From Pseudomaricurvus albidus (GTDB taxonomy: Bacteria > Pseudomonadota > Gammaproteobacteria > Pseudomonadales > Cellvibrionaceae), in assembly GCF_018863235.1 (NCBI RefSeq), contig NZ_JAHKRS010000003.1:248001-312000 (forward strand): 64,000 nt of DNA, read 5' to 3'. This document shows positions 45,088-55,557 of this stretch, one piece after another. A model generated the notes under the pieces. That model was not told where the DNA came from. It ran no database searches and was given only the letters and a program-made list of their open reading frames with translations. A program made the position numbers and the translations under genes. The first letter of the stretch is position 1. Every line of letters begins with the position of its first letter.

Positions 45088-46251
45088 TTGCCTCTTTCCC
45101 GCCTGACGAAGTTTTTTGGCTGGCCCGTCATTGCCGGCCTACTGCTCGGCACCTGCATCATATTATGGCTGAACAGCAATGGCGCCGGCAGCGACAACAC
45201 AACTGATCGCAACTTTCATATAGGCACACTAACCCCCAGCTCCAATGGCTGGGGCGGCCCCGTATCCTACTCTGAGGCGGTGAACAGTGCTGCACCTGCC
45301 GTAGTGAACATCTACACCCGCACCAAGCTGAAACGCCGGCGCCACCCGCTGCTGGACGACCCGCTGTTCCGCCACTTTTTCAATAATTCTGACCTGCCCC
45401 AACAGGAGCGCATGCAATCTGCACTGGGGTCTGGAGTTATCATCAGCCCGGAAGGCTATCTGCTGACCAACAATCACGTGATCGAAGGCGCCGACGAAAT
45501 TCTGGTGCTGCTGCAAGACGGGCGTGAGGCCCAGGCCACACTGGTGGGCACCGATCCCGAAAGCGATCTGGCCGTCCTGAAAATCCCTCTCACTGACCTC
45601 ACCTCCATCAAGGTGGGTGACCCTGCCAACGCACAGATTGGCGATGTGGTGCTGGCTATCGGCAATCCTTTCGGGGTCGGACAGACTGTCACTCAGGGCA
45701 TCATCAGTGCCACCGGGCGCTACGGGCTGGGAATCAACACCTACGAGAATTACATTCAGACCGACGCGGCTATCAATCCAGGTAATTCTGGTGGAGCACT
45801 GATCGACGCCCACGGCAACCTGCTGGGCATTAACACCGCTATTCTGGATAAGACCGGTTTTTCTGTAGGCATCGGCTTTGCCATTCCGGCAGATACCGCA
45901 GTAAAAGTCATGCGGGACCTGGTCAGCTACGGCCAGGTTGTGCGTGGCTGGCTGGGCATTGAGGCCCAGCAAATGACTCCTGAGCTGGCTCAATCATTCA
46001 AGCTGAACGCCCCGACCGGCGTCATCATTACCGCCATCTACAACAACAGCCCCGCCTTTAAAGCCGGTTTGCAACCCGGCGATATTATTTTGCGCATGAA
46101 CAATGTGACCGTTAGCGACGGCCGCCTGAGCATGATGCAGGTGGCCCAGGGGCGCCCGGGAGACAAGATCGAAATCGAAGTGTTGAGAAACGGCGAGAAA
46201 GTGACCGTCAACGGTGTTCTGGGGGTCAAGCCCCCTACCAACAACGGCTGA
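45088..46251 (+). CDS. degS: Membrane-anchored periplasmic serine protease (DegS/AlgW type)
   Basis: DegS-type proteases cut anti-sigma factors such as RseA/MucA in the envelope stress response. The 387-residue protein has an N-terminal anchor helix (about 10-28), a trypsin-like domain with triad H130 (NNHVI), D160 (SDLAVL) and S234 (GNSGGAL), and a single C-terminal PDZ domain (about 280-380). Having one PDZ domain and an anchor distinguishes it from DegP. The start is TTG at 45088, preceded by GGAG. It is convergent with hisD. Confidence 0.93.
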   Translation: MPLSRLTKFFGWPVIAGLLLGTCIILWLNSNGAGSDNTTDRNFHIGTLTPSSNGWGGPVSYSEAVNSAAPAVVNIYTRTKLKRRRHPLLDDPLFRHFFNNSDLPQQERMQSALGSGVIISPEGYLLTNNHVIEGADEILVLLQDGREAQATLVGTDPESDLAVLKIPLTDLTSIKVGDPANAQIGDVVLAIGNPFGVGQTVTQGIISATGRYGLGINTYENYIQTDAAINPGNSGGALIDAHGNLLGINTAILDKTGFSVGIGFAIPADTAVKVMRDLVSYGQVVRGWLGIEAQQMTPELAQSFKLNAPTGVIITAIYNNSPAFKAGLQPGDIILRMNNVTVSDGRLSMMQVAQGRPGDKIEIEVLRNGEKVTVNGVLGVKPPTNNG

Positions 46252-46283
46252 ACCGCCACCGACATCGAGAGACTTAACCTGCG

Positions 46284-46344
46284 AGGAGCGCCCCCAAAAG
46301 GGCGGGTTTAGCGGGATGCCAGCCAAGGCCGGTGAAGCCGGCCT
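46284..46344. terminator. Two hairpins between convergent degS and hisD
   Basis: CGCCC/GGGCG pair in the first part (around 46289-46306), and AGGCCGG (46326-46332) pairs with CCGGCCT (46338-46344) around a 5-nt loop. Neither has a good T run. They may act as terminators, or the second may be a dispersed extragenic palindrome. Confidence 0.45.
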
Positions 46345-46353
46345 GCTACACCA

Positions 46354-47664
46354 TCAGTCTTCCAAAATACGGTATTCAGCAGAGCGCCCGTGAGCCTCGA
46401 GCGACTCCCCGCGGGCCAGCACTGACGCCACCTTACCCAGCTCTGACGCGCCTCTCGGGGAGCAGTAAATGATCGAGCTGCGCTTCTGGAAGTCATACAC
46501 CCCCAGCGGCGAAGAAAAACGAGCTGTTCCCGAAGTGGGCAAAACGTGGTTCGGACCTGCGCAATAATCGCCAATCGCCTCAGCCGTGTGACGCCCCATA
46601 AAGATAGCGCCTGCGTGGCGCACCAGCGGCAACATGGCTTCAGGATCTGCCACTGACAACTCCAGGTGCTCAGGAGCAATGCGATTGATCACTTCAGCCG
46701 CCTGCGTCAGATCATCCACCTTGATAAAAGCCCCGCGGTCCGCCATCGACTGGCGAACAATGTCTTCACGGTCGAGAGTTGGCAGCAAGCGATCCACGCT
46801 CTCTTGCACCTTCTCCAGAAAATCGGCATCGGGAGACACCAGAATCGACTGCGCCTGCTCGTCGTGCTCCGCCTGCGAAAAAAGATCCATGGCGATCCAG
46901 TCAGGATCGGTTTTACCGTCGCAAACCACCAGAATCTCGGAAGGACCGGCGATCATATCAATGGCCACGGTACCGAAAACCGAACGCTTGGCGGTCGCAA
47001 CAAAGATATTGCCCGGCCCGACAATCTTGTCCACCTTGGGAACCGTTTCGGTGCCGTAAGCCAGTGCGGCCACAGCCTGGGCACCGCCCACGGTAATGAC
47101 CATATCGACCTCGGCAATGGCCGCGGCGGCAAACACCATTTCGTTCACTTCACCATCCGGGGTCGGCACGACCATGATCACTTCGTCTACACCCGCCACT
47201 TTGGCTGGCAGGGCATTCATCAGTACCGACGACGGATAAGAGGCCTTGCCACCGGGCACGTAGAGTCCCACCCGATCCATCGCCCTTACCTGCTGACCCA
47301 GCACGGTGCCGTCAGCTTCAGTGTATTTCCAGGAATCCTGTTTTTGATGCTCGTGATAGCTGCGCACCCGCTCGGCCGCAGCCTCCAGCGCTTTGCGCTG
47401 CTCCGGACTCACCTTCGTCAGCGCCTCTTCGAGACGGGCTTTGGGAATCACCAGATCTGTCACAGAGTTTGCGCCCAGCCGATCAAACTGATTGGTGTAA
47501 CGCAATAGAGCAGTGTCGCCCTCAGATTTAACATCCGCCAGAATCCTGGCCACGGTTTCGGCCACCGAATGGTCGGACACCGACTCCCAGGCCAGCAGAG
47601 CATCCAGCTGGCTCTCGAAGTCGGCAGCACTGGCATTAAGCTGTTTGATGGGTAAGGATGTCAT
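46354..47664 (-). CDS. hisD: Histidinol dehydrogenase
   Basis: HisD catalyses the last two oxidations of histidine synthesis, L-histidinol to L-histidine, with NAD and zinc. The 436-residue product, from the ATG at 47664 (GAGG upstream), contains [24 protein letters not shown], the zinc/NAD region '[33 protein letters not shown]' and the catalytic [32 protein letters not shown]. It lies 55 bp downstream of hisG on the same strand. Confidence 0.96.
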   Translation of the reverse strand: MTSLPIKQLNASAADFESQLDALLAWESVSDHSVAETVARILADVKSEGDTALLRYTNQFDRLGANSVTDLVIPKARLEEALTKVSPEQRKALEAAAERVRSYHEHQKQDSWKYTEADGTVLGQQVRAMDRVGLYVPGGKASYPSSVLMNALPAKVAGVDEVIMVVPTPDGEVNEMVFAAAAIAEVDMVITVGGAQAVAALAYGTETVPKVDKIVGPGNIFVATAKRSVFGTVAIDMIAGPSEILVVCDGKTDPDWIAMDLFSQAEHDEQAQSILVSPDADFLEKVQESVDRLLPTLDREDIVRQSMADRGAFIKVDDLTQAAEVINRIAPEHLELSVADPEAMLPLVRHAGAIFMGRHTAEAIGDYCAGPNHVLPTSGTARFSSPLGVYDFQKRSSIIYCSPRGASELGKVASVLARGESLEAHGRSAEYRILED

Positions 47665-47719
47665 GAACGGGCCTCGCTGGGACGGTATAAAACTCAACAA
47701 AGAATAAAATCAGGATGGG

Positions 47720-48352
47720 CTAGCCGCCAACAGCCTGCTGGACAGCATCAATCACCTGCTGAATCTGGTCGTGCTTCATTTTCATGGAAGCCTTGTTCAC
47801 GATCAGACGGGAACTGATGTCAGCAATATGCTCACGAGGCTCAAGGCCATTGGCACGCAAGGTATTGCCGGTATCCACAATATCGACAATCTCATCAGCC
47901 AGATCCATGATCGGAGCCAGCTCCATCGCCCCATAGAGCTTGATAATGTCTGCCTGACGTCCTTGCGCGGCATAATACTGCTTGGCCACGTTGACGTATT
48001 TGGTCGCAACCTTGATGCGGCCATCCGGGGTTTTGACACCCTTGACGGCTGCGGTCATCAGCTGGCAGCGGGCGATTCCCAGATCCACCGGCTCATAGAG
48101 ACCTTCACTGCCACTTTCCATCAAGGTGTCCTTGCCGGCAATGCCCATGTCGGCAGAGCCAAACTTCACATAGGTGGGCACATCGCTGCCCCGCAGGATC
48201 AACAGACGCACATGCTCCTGATTGGTGGCAAAAATCAGTTTGCGACTTTTGCTGATATCTTCAGCCGGCTCAATACCCGCAGAAGCCAGCAGCGGCAGGG
48301 TTTCTTTCAGGATGCGCCCCTTGGTAAGGGCAATGGTCAACATGTGCGACAT
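47720..48352 (-). CDS. hisG: ATP phosphoribosyltransferase, short form
   Basis: HisG starts histidine synthesis by joining ATP and PRPP. At 210 residues it is the short form, which lacks the C-terminal regulatory domain and needs HisZ as a partner; hisZ is not in this window. Motifs include [18 protein letters not shown], the '[15 protein letters not shown]' region and the PRPP-binding [17 protein letters not shown]. The ATG at 48352 or the ATG three codons later may be used. It sits between murA and hisD as in other gammaproteobacteria of this group. Confidence 0.95.
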   Translation of the reverse strand: MSHMLTIALTKGRILKETLPLLASAGIEPAEDISKSRKLIFATNQEHVRLLILRGSDVPTYVKFGSADMGIAGKDTLMESGSEGLYEPVDLGIARCQLMTAAVKGVKTPDGRIKVATKYVNVAKQYYAAQGRQADIIKLYGAMELAPIMDLADEIVDIVDTGNTLRANGLEPREHIADISSRLIVNKASMKMKHDQIQQVIDAVQQAVGG

Positions 48353-48426
48353 AACTTAATTCTTACGTTCTTTCATGGGACCTGACAGTTTTAACAGCCA
48401 TCAGGTTCTAACAACTCAATCGTCTA

Positions 48427-49746
<1,320 letters not shown>

Positions 49747-49767
49747 TCAGCCCTCCGCCAAGCGGTA

Positions 49768-50007
49768 TTACGCCTGAGCAGCCCACTGCTCCGGAGTGTA
49801 GGTTTTCATGTTGACCGCGTGAATCAGGCCGCTGGCGATCTGATCGGATAAAGCCCCGTATACGAGCTGCTGCTTCTTGACCGGGTTGAGCCCCTCAAAG
49901 GCTGGACTGACCACGATCAGATTGACGTGACTGCCATCGACACTGACCTCAACCTGGCTGTTGGCAATCTGCTGCTCTAATAACGCTTTAATTTCTTCAG
50001 GTTGCAT
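49768..50007 (-). CDS. ibaG: BolA-family protein IbaG
   Basis: The 79-residue protein has the BolA fold, with PEEIKALLEQQI...VEVSVDGSHVNLIVVSPAFEGLNPVKKQQLVYGAL and IHAVNMKTYTPEQW. BolA/IbaG proteins work with monothiol glutaredoxins in iron-sulfur handling. Its place directly upstream of murA is conserved. Usually an mla operon precedes it; here only mlaC remains, after a 281-bp gap. Confidence 0.95.
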   Translation of the reverse strand: MQPEEIKALLEQQIANSQVEVSVDGSHVNLIVVSPAFEGLNPVKKQQLVYGALSDQIASGLIHAVNMKTYTPEQWAAQA

Positions 50008-50243
50008 ACCCCGTCCTCGTCTGTTTCGTTGCTTGATATGCCCGATTCAGGCAGCTTAAATCCCCTGACTTTGTCCGCGATGCTGACCGACTGCCATCGC
50101 ACTGCCCGGGATTACAGGTTGGTACGCCGCCGCAAGAACAAAAAGGCGCCGTAGTTTAAAGAAAAAGGCCGACGCTCGCACCACCCTCGCAGCGTTTCAC
50201 TCAATTCAGGATAGCTGAACGGGAAAAAGAGTTGAAAAATGCG

Positions 50244-50262
50244 CCAAAAACACGGTTTTTGG
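50244..50262 (-). terminator. Terminator-like hairpin downstream of mlaC
   Basis: CCAAAAAC (50244-50251) pairs perfectly with GTTTTTGG (50255-50262). On the minus strand it is followed by CGCATTTTT. It lies 26 bp after the mlaC stop and would separate mlaC from ibaG-murA. Confidence 0.65.
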
Positions 50263-50288
50263 GGCCGGCCAATGCTGCTGAATTACTC

Positions 50289-50945
50289 TCAGCCCTGCGC
50301 CCCCTGGGCAGACCAGCCTTCAATGACCTGATCCAGATCGCCATCCTTACGCATAGCCTGGGCAAATTGGGAGCGGAAAGTAACCCCGAGATTGATGCCG
50401 TTAATCGTCACATTCAGCAGTTTCCAGCGATTGTCCTGACGACTCAGCCCCATGGTGTAATTCACTGTGTGCTCGGCTTCCTCAGTCTGTACTTTTTGCA
50501 CCACACTGACTTTACGCTGATCACCAACGGGTTGCTCGGGCGGCACCAAAACAATTTTCTGCTGCCCATAGACAGCCATACCCTTGGCATAGGTACTGAT
50601 CAGGTTATCCCGGAACACCCTGCTGAATCTCTCTTGCTGCTCAGGGGTGGCCTTCTTGGCGTAACTTCCCATCACCCCTCTGGCGATATAATCAAACGCC
50701 ACAACCGGTGATAGCACTTCACCCACAGCCGCATAGAAGGCTTCCGGATCCTCGTCGAGCAAGTTTTTCTTGTCTTCAACCACATCCAGAATATCCCGTG
50801 TCACCTGTTCAACCAGCGCATAGGGACCATCAACCGGGTAGCTCCCGGACTCAGAATCCTGCGCCTGAACCCACATTGCGCTGAAAAACACACTAATAAA
50901 TACCGCAATCGATACGGCTTTCTTACGTATTGGATGTTGTTCCAT
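50289..50945 (-). CDS. mlaC: Periplasmic phospholipid-transport protein MlaC (orphan)
   Basis: MlaC shuttles phospholipids between the outer-membrane MlaA complex and the inner-membrane MlaFEDB complex. The 218-residue protein has a signal peptide (about 1-28, ending VQAQD) and the MlaC/Ttg2D fold. Recognisable parts are 'FDYIARGVMGSYAKKATPEQQERFSRVFRDNLISTYAKGMAVY' and the C-terminal 'NRWKLLNVTINGINLGVTFRSQF'. In most gammaproteobacteria mlaF-E-D-C-B lie together between yrbG and ibaG. Here mlaB, mlaD, mlaE and mlaF are absent from both sides, so its partners, if any, are elsewhere. Confidence 0.93.
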   Translation of the reverse strand: MEQHPIRKKAVSIAVFISVFFSAMWVQAQDSESGSYPVDGPYALVEQVTRDILDVVEDKKNLLDEDPEAFYAAVGEVLSPVVAFDYIARGVMGSYAKKATPEQQERFSRVFRDNLISTYAKGMAVYGQQKIVLVPPEQPVGDQRKVSVVQKVQTEEAEHTVNYTMGLSRQDNRWKLLNVTINGINLGVTFRSQFAQAMRKDGDLDQVIEGWSAQGAQG

Positions 50946-51293
50946 CTCGCCCTACTCTCCTGATGTAGTTCTAATCTAAATACAGCTCTAATCTAAATGC
51001 AGTTCTAATCTAAATAACGCAGCACTGGTCTTGTCCGATTGATCTGAATATCACAGTACGACTTCTCGCTGCCAGAGCAACTGACTGATATCTGAGCCAC
51101 GGGCTCTGTCAGACTTCTCACTGACTTAGAACCCTGCGACGATCAATGGTTTAACCCGCAGCATCCAAAAAGCGATAAGGTCGGCAATTTCCAGAAAAAT
51201 ACACTTTACGGCTGACTTTCCGAGCAGGCCACTATACCATCTGCCCCCTTTAATCTGCACCATTATTGCTGAACACAAGCTTAAGGATCTTCA
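50946..51293. other. 348-bp gap between mlaC and yrbG
   Basis: The gap holds the triplicated 17-bp repeat at 50967-51017 and should contain the divergent promoters for mlaC and yrbG. I see no remnant of mlaD, mlaE or mlaF coding sequence in it. Confidence 0.6.
50967..51017. repeat. Three tandem 17-bp repeats upstream of mlaC
   Basis: The unit AGYTCTAATCTAAATRM occurs three times without spacing, at 50967-50983, 50984-51000 and 51001-51017, with only one to three differences between copies. The array starts 22 bp upstream of the mlaC start codon, in its probable promoter or leader. It could be an iterated regulator-binding site or a slippage-prone tandem repeat. Confidence 0.92.
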
Positions 51294-52274
51294 ATGTCAG
51301 AACTGTGGCTGGCCTGGATTGCAATTCTCGTTGGCTTTGGCGGGCTTATCTGGAGCGCCGACCGCTTTGTAGGCGGCAGCGCGGCAATCGCCAACAACTT
51401 TGGCGTAAGTCGATTAATCATTGGCCTGACTATCGTATCACTCGGCACCTCTGCTCCAGAGATCGTCGTTTCCATCAGCGCGGCAATGGAGGGCAGTGGC
51501 GAGCTGGCCATCGGTAATGCTCTGGGCTCCAACCTGGCCAATATTGGTATGGTGCTGGCGATAACCGCACTGATCGCGCCAATGCCCATCCAGAAGCACC
51601 TGCTGACCCAGGAAATTCCCATTTTACTGCTGGTGACTGTCGCTGCCGGCATTGCGCTCTACGACGCTACCCTGTCCCCTCTGGAAGGCTATCTGCTCCT
51701 TGGCGGTCTTATACCTCTGCTGTACATCATGACCCGCAGCAAAAAAGGCCACCCGGAGGAGCTCGTCGATGACGATGAAATACCCGATATGAAGACGGGT
51801 ATCGCCTTCTTTTGGTTTGTGGTTGGTCTTGGTGTGCTGATCGCCTGTTCCGACCTGCTGGTCTGGGGTGCGCAAATTGTCGCCGAAGACTTTGGCGTCA
51901 GCCAGCTGATCATCGGGCTGACCGTCGTCGCCATTGGCACCAGCCTGCCGGAACTGGCAGCCTCAGTCATGAGTGCCATTAAAGGCCACCACGACATGGC
52001 CCTGGGGAACATTATCGGCTCCAACATCTTCAACATTCTGGCCGTCATGTCACTGCCGGGCATCATCCATCCGCCTGTGATGGAGAGCGATGTCTTCAGC
52101 CGTGACTTTATGGCCATGGGCGGTATCACGCTCCTGCTGGCGGCAGCTATTATTATTGATTACAAAGTGCGCAACCGACACCCGGAGAGCCACGGAGTCG
52201 CCCGCCTCGGTCGCCGCATCGGCTGCCTGTTACTGGCCGGCTACATTTTTTACTTTTTCCTGCTGTTTCGCTGA
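51294..52274 (+). CDS. yrbG: Calcium/sodium antiporter (YrbG/CaCA family)
   Basis: The 326-residue inner-membrane protein has about ten helices and the two inverted alpha repeats of Na+/Ca2+ exchangers. The first is GTSAPEIVVSISAAMEGSGELAIGNALGSNLANIG and the second is GTSLPELAASVMSAIKGHHDMALGNIIGSNIFNIL, each with the ion-binding Glu and Asn/Ser residues. It normally heads the kdsD-kdsC-lpt-rpoN block, as here. The ATG at 51294 follows AAGGA. Confidence 0.93.
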   Translation: MSELWLAWIAILVGFGGLIWSADRFVGGSAAIANNFGVSRLIIGLTIVSLGTSAPEIVVSISAAMEGSGELAIGNALGSNLANIGMVLAITALIAPMPIQKHLLTQEIPILLLVTVAAGIALYDATLSPLEGYLLLGGLIPLLYIMTRSKKGHPEELVDDDEIPDMKTGIAFFWFVVGLGVLIACSDLLVWGAQIVAEDFGVSQLIIGLTVVAIGTSLPELAASVMSAIKGHHDMALGNIIGSNIFNILAVMSLPGIIHPPVMESDVFSRDFMAMGGITLLLAAAIIIDYKVRNRHPESHGVARLGRRIGCLLLAGYIFYFFLLFR

Positions 52275-52389
52275 TCGTCGCCTGAGGTTTCCATAGTCGC
52301 GGTTTGCCGATAATCTTGTCAGTAAACGGCCGGAACCTGACGACAACCAGCCAGCCTGATTTTCAGATTGAGACCCGTAGATTTAGCTT

Positions 52390-53385
52390 ATGAACCAGAC
52401 CACAACACCATTGACCGACACCGCCCAGCTCATCAAGGCTGGCCAGCGCACCATCGGCATCGAAGCCGAGGCCGTTGCGGCTCTCAATGAACGCATTGAC
52501 GACACCTTTGTGGCCGCCTGCCAGTTGATCCTCAACTGCAAAGGCAGAACGATCGTCACCGGCATGGGCAAATCCGGACATATCGGCAACAAGATTGCCG
52601 CCACCCTTGCCAGTACCGGCACCCCATCGTTCTTTGTTCACCCCGGCGAAGCCAGTCACGGCGATCTGGGCATGATCACTCGCGACGATGTGGTCATCGG
52701 TATATCCAATTCGGGCTCTTCCGCGGAAATTGTCATGCTGCTTCCGCTCCTCAAGCGCATGGGCATCCCCCTGATCAGCATGGCCGGCAAAGCCGATTCA
52801 CCTCTGGCGCAGGCTGCTAACGTGCACCTGGATATCAGCATCGAAAGCGAGGCCTGCCCACTGAACCTGGCTCCGACCACCAGCACCACCGTAACCCTGG
52901 CCATGGGCGACGCGCTGGCCGTGGCCCTGCTGGAAGCGCGCGGTTTCACCGCTGAAGATTTTGCCTTCTCCCACCCCGGTGGCGCCCTGGGGCGCAAACT
53001 GCTGCTGAAAGTAGAAGACATCATGCACAAAGACGGTGAAGTGCCGCGCGTCAGCGCCGACACCGCACTGAGCCAGGCACTGGTGGAAATGACCGAGAAA
53101 GGCTTTGGCATGACCACCGTCACAGCGCCCAACGGACACCTGCTCGGGGTATTCACCGACGGCGACTTGCGCCGCTGTGTCGACCAGGGAGCCGACCTCA
53201 GCACCGCCACCATGGAGCAGGTCATGTCTGCCAACCCCAAAACGGTTCACCACAACATGCTGGCCGCTGAAGCCCTGGGGATCATGGAGAGCCGCAAGAT
53301 CACTGCGTTGATTGTTGAAGACGACGCACACCGCCCCATCGGCGTTATTCATATGCACGACATCCTTCGTGCCGGCGTAATGTAG
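52390..53385 (+). CDS. kdsD: D-arabinose 5-phosphate isomerase
   Basis: KdsD converts ribulose 5-phosphate to arabinose 5-phosphate, the first step towards the LPS sugar Kdo. The 331-residue protein has a SIS sugar-isomerase domain (MGKSGHIGNKIAATLASTGTPSFFVHPGEASHGDLGM, about 59-98) and two C-terminal CBS domains (DIMHKDGEVPRVSADTALSQAL and 'VMSANPKTVHHNMLAAEAL'). The next gene is lptC only 11 bp on; the phosphatase gene kdsC usually found in between is missing. Confidence 0.96.
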   Translation: MNQTTTPLTDTAQLIKAGQRTIGIEAEAVAALNERIDDTFVAACQLILNCKGRTIVTGMGKSGHIGNKIAATLASTGTPSFFVHPGEASHGDLGMITRDDVVIGISNSGSSAEIVMLLPLLKRMGIPLISMAGKADSPLAQAANVHLDISIESEACPLNLAPTTSTTVTLAMGDALAVALLEARGFTAEDFAFSHPGGALGRKLLLKVEDIMHKDGEVPRVSADTALSQALVEMTEKGFGMTTVTAPNGHLLGVFTDGDLRRCVDQGADLSTATMEQVMSANPKTVHHNMLAAEALGIMESRKITALIVEDDAHRPIGVIHMHDILRAGVM

Positions 53386-53396
53386 GCCGACGCATC

Positions 53397-53984
53397 ATGA
53401 ACAAGAACTGGCTGGCTCCGGGGTTTCTCATTCTGCTGACATGTCTGTTTCTGGTCTTCTGGGACTCTCCTCCCGAGACCTTCCTGACACAGAAACCTGA
53501 AGCCCCTCGCGCCGCCAAATACCCGACCAACATCGTTCACAATGCCGAGCGTCGGCGCTACGATGAAAACGGCCAGCTCAGCTCGGTGTTTGTCGCCGAA
53601 GAGACCCGCTATTATCAAATCAACCCCAAGCGTCGCACCGCCAAAGATTACGCCGACCTGACCAAGCCGGAACTGACGATGTACTCGGCGGACCAGCCGC
53701 CCACAACCATTGTTTCCAACACCGGCAAGGCGCGCAACAACGGCAAATTGATTCAACTCTGGGGCAAAGTCCACATCTCGCAAACAGACAATCTTGGACA
53801 ATCTTCGGAACTCACAACACCGTACCTGGTCGTAAAACCAGAACAGCAATACGCTGAAACCGACAAACCTGTTATTATCACCAGCCCCGGTAACACCACC
53901 CATGCCGTCGGCATGGAAGCGTACTTGCAGACAGACACCATAAAATTGCTATCCAATGTCCGAGGCATACATGACCCCCAATAA
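53397..53984 (+). CDS. lptC: LPS export protein LptC
   Basis: LptC is the bitopic inner-membrane protein that receives LPS from LptBFG and hands it to LptA. The 195-residue product has an N-terminal anchor helix (about 7-24) and a periplasmic beta-jellyroll with 'QLWGKVHISQ' and 'LTTPYLVVKPEQQYAETDKPVIITSPGNTTHAVGMEAYLQTDTIKLLSNVRG'. It overlaps the lptA start by 14 bp. Confidence 0.93.
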   Translation: MNKNWLAPGFLILLTCLFLVFWDSPPETFLTQKPEAPRAAKYPTNIVHNAERRRYDENGQLSSVFVAEETRYYQINPKRRTAKDYADLTKPELTMYSADQPPTTIVSNTGKARNNGKLIQLWGKVHISQTDNLGQSSELTTPYLVVKPEQQYAETDKPVIITSPGNTTHAVGMEAYLQTDTIKLLSNVRGIHDPQ

Positions 53985-54498
53985 ACTCGCCATTTCTTTT
54001 CTTATGCCACTGATCCTGGGCGGGTTCAGCTCCACACTGCTGGCTCTGGAAAGTGACCGGGAACAACCGATTCACATCAGCTCCGACAGTGCCGAACGCA
54101 ACGAGAAAAAAGGCATTACCACCTACACCGGGGCAGTTCAGATGGATCAGGGCAGCATGCGCATCAAAGCGGACAAGGTAGTGATTTACAGCGTGAACAA
54201 CGAAATTTCCCGGGTTGTAGCCACCGGGGATCGCGCCGAGTACCAACAGATTCCCGCACCCGACAAACAGCTGGTCATTGCCAAGGGCAAAACCATCGAA
54301 TACCTGCTGGACACGGAAAAACTGCACATCAGTGAAAACGCCTCGCTGCGTCAGGGCGACGGCACCACACTGACCGGCAAAAAAATTGATTACGACATGA
54401 AAACTTCCGTCGTCAAAGCCCAGGGCAACAAGAGCACCACCAACCCGGATCGCATTCACATGACTATCCCGCCCAAAAGTGAGCGCTCCTCAAAATAA
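53971..54498 (+). CDS. lptA: LPS periplasmic bridge protein LptA
   Basis: LptA oligomerises into the periplasmic bridge that carries LPS to LptDE. From the ATG at 53971 (GAGG upstream) it has 175 residues, a signal peptide ending at LLALES, and the OstA jellyroll (EQPIHISSDSAERNEKKGITTYTGAVQMDQGSMRIKADKV). An ATG five codons upstream is possible but lacks the ribosome binding site. It overlaps lptC and is followed by lptB after 59 bp. Confidence 0.94.
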   Translation: MTPNKLAISFLMPLILGGFSSTLLALESDREQPIHISSDSAERNEKKGITTYTGAVQMDQGSMRIKADKVVIYSVNNEISRVVATGDRAEYQQIPAPDKQLVIAKGKTIEYLLDTEKLHISENASLRQGDGTTLTGKKIDYDMKTSVVKAQGNKSTTNPDRIHMTIPPKSERSSK

Positions 54499-54557
54499 GC
54501 TTTGAGCCATACCCACAACACTGACCCTGCGCCGGATTTAAGGAAAAGACCCACGCC

Positions 54558-55283
54558 ATGCCCACACTCAACGCCCTCAATTTAGCGAAAAGCTATAAAA
54601 GCCGTCGCGTCGTGATCGACGTCTCCCTGTCGGTCAGCAGCGGCCAGATTGTTGGGTTGCTGGGTCCCAATGGAGCCGGTAAAACCACCTGCTTTTACAT
54701 GATCGCCGGACTGGTGGAAGCGGATCAGGGCAAGGTGACCATCGACAAAAAGAATCTGACCCATCTGTCCATGCACGGCCGGGCCAGAGCCGGCATCGGC
54801 TATCTGCCACAGGAAGCCTCCGTGTTTCGCAAGCTGACTGTCAATGACAATATCCTCAGCATTCTTGAAACCCGCAAAGACCTGAACCGCCAGCAGCGCA
54901 AGGACAAGCTCGATCAACTGTTGCGAGAATTCCACATCAGCCATATCCAGAACAGCCTTGGCATGGCACTGTCCGGCGGCGAGCGACGTCGGGTCGAAAT
55001 TGCCCGCGCACTGGCCACTGACCCGGAATTCATTCTGCTGGATGAACCCTTTGCCGGCGTTGACCCCATCTCCGTCAACGACATCAAACACATCATTCAG
55101 CACCTGAAGGATCGCGGCATCGGCGTTCTGATCACCGATCACAACGTTCGCGAGACACTCGACATCTGCGAGAAGGCCTACATTGTCAGCGAAGGCCACA
55201 TCATTGCCGAGGGCGCACCGCAAACGGTGCTCAGCAACACAAAGGTCAGAGAGGTTTACCTCGGACATCAATTCAGCTTATAG
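54558..55283 (+). CDS. lptB: LPS export ABC transporter ATPase LptB
   Basis: LptB powers LPS extraction from the inner membrane with LptFG. The 241-residue ABC ATPase has Walker A GPNGAGKT (36-43), Q-loop '[14 protein letters not shown]', signature [15 protein letters not shown] and Walker [13 protein letters not shown]. It ends in the family-typical [12 protein letters not shown]. The 274-bp gap to rpoN holds no feature I can assign. Confidence 0.97.
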   Translation: MPTLNALNLAKSYKSRRVVIDVSLSVSSGQIVGLLGPNGAGKTTCFYMIAGLVEADQGKVTIDKKNLTHLSMHGRARAGIGYLPQEASVFRKLTVNDNILSILETRKDLNRQQRKDKLDQLLREFHISHIQNSLGMALSGGERRRVEIARALATDPEFILLDEPFAGVDPISVNDIKHIIQHLKDRGIGVLITDHNVRETLDICEKAYIVSEGHIIAEGAPQTVLSNTKVREVYLGHQFSL

Positions 55284-55557
55284 TGTGCTGCGTGCGTTGC
55301 ACGAAACACCACCCCTGTGGGATTCCGACATTCTCCTGTCACTTTATTTTCCCAGCACAGTAAAAACAGGCATAAATCTTGCTTGTTTATGTTGTTCTCC
55401 TCAGTTACTCTGGCTACACTTGCTCTCCGGACGATCAACGAAAACCACCAAAAACATCAGATCGTCGCAAGATAAGGATTCTGCCGCACCTCTCATACAG
55501 CTCAAGACACGCTGGCATTGCGGCAGAGTAGTGATTTACTCAGAGCCGTAGCCATAC

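Noticed and set aside
50008-50288. Degenerate mlaB between ibaG and mlaC
   Set aside because: No frame in either direction shows STAS-domain segments; only a terminator-like hairpin is recognisable.
50967-51017. CRISPR-like array
   Set aside because: The three 17-bp units are directly adjacent with no spacers, and there are no cas genes.
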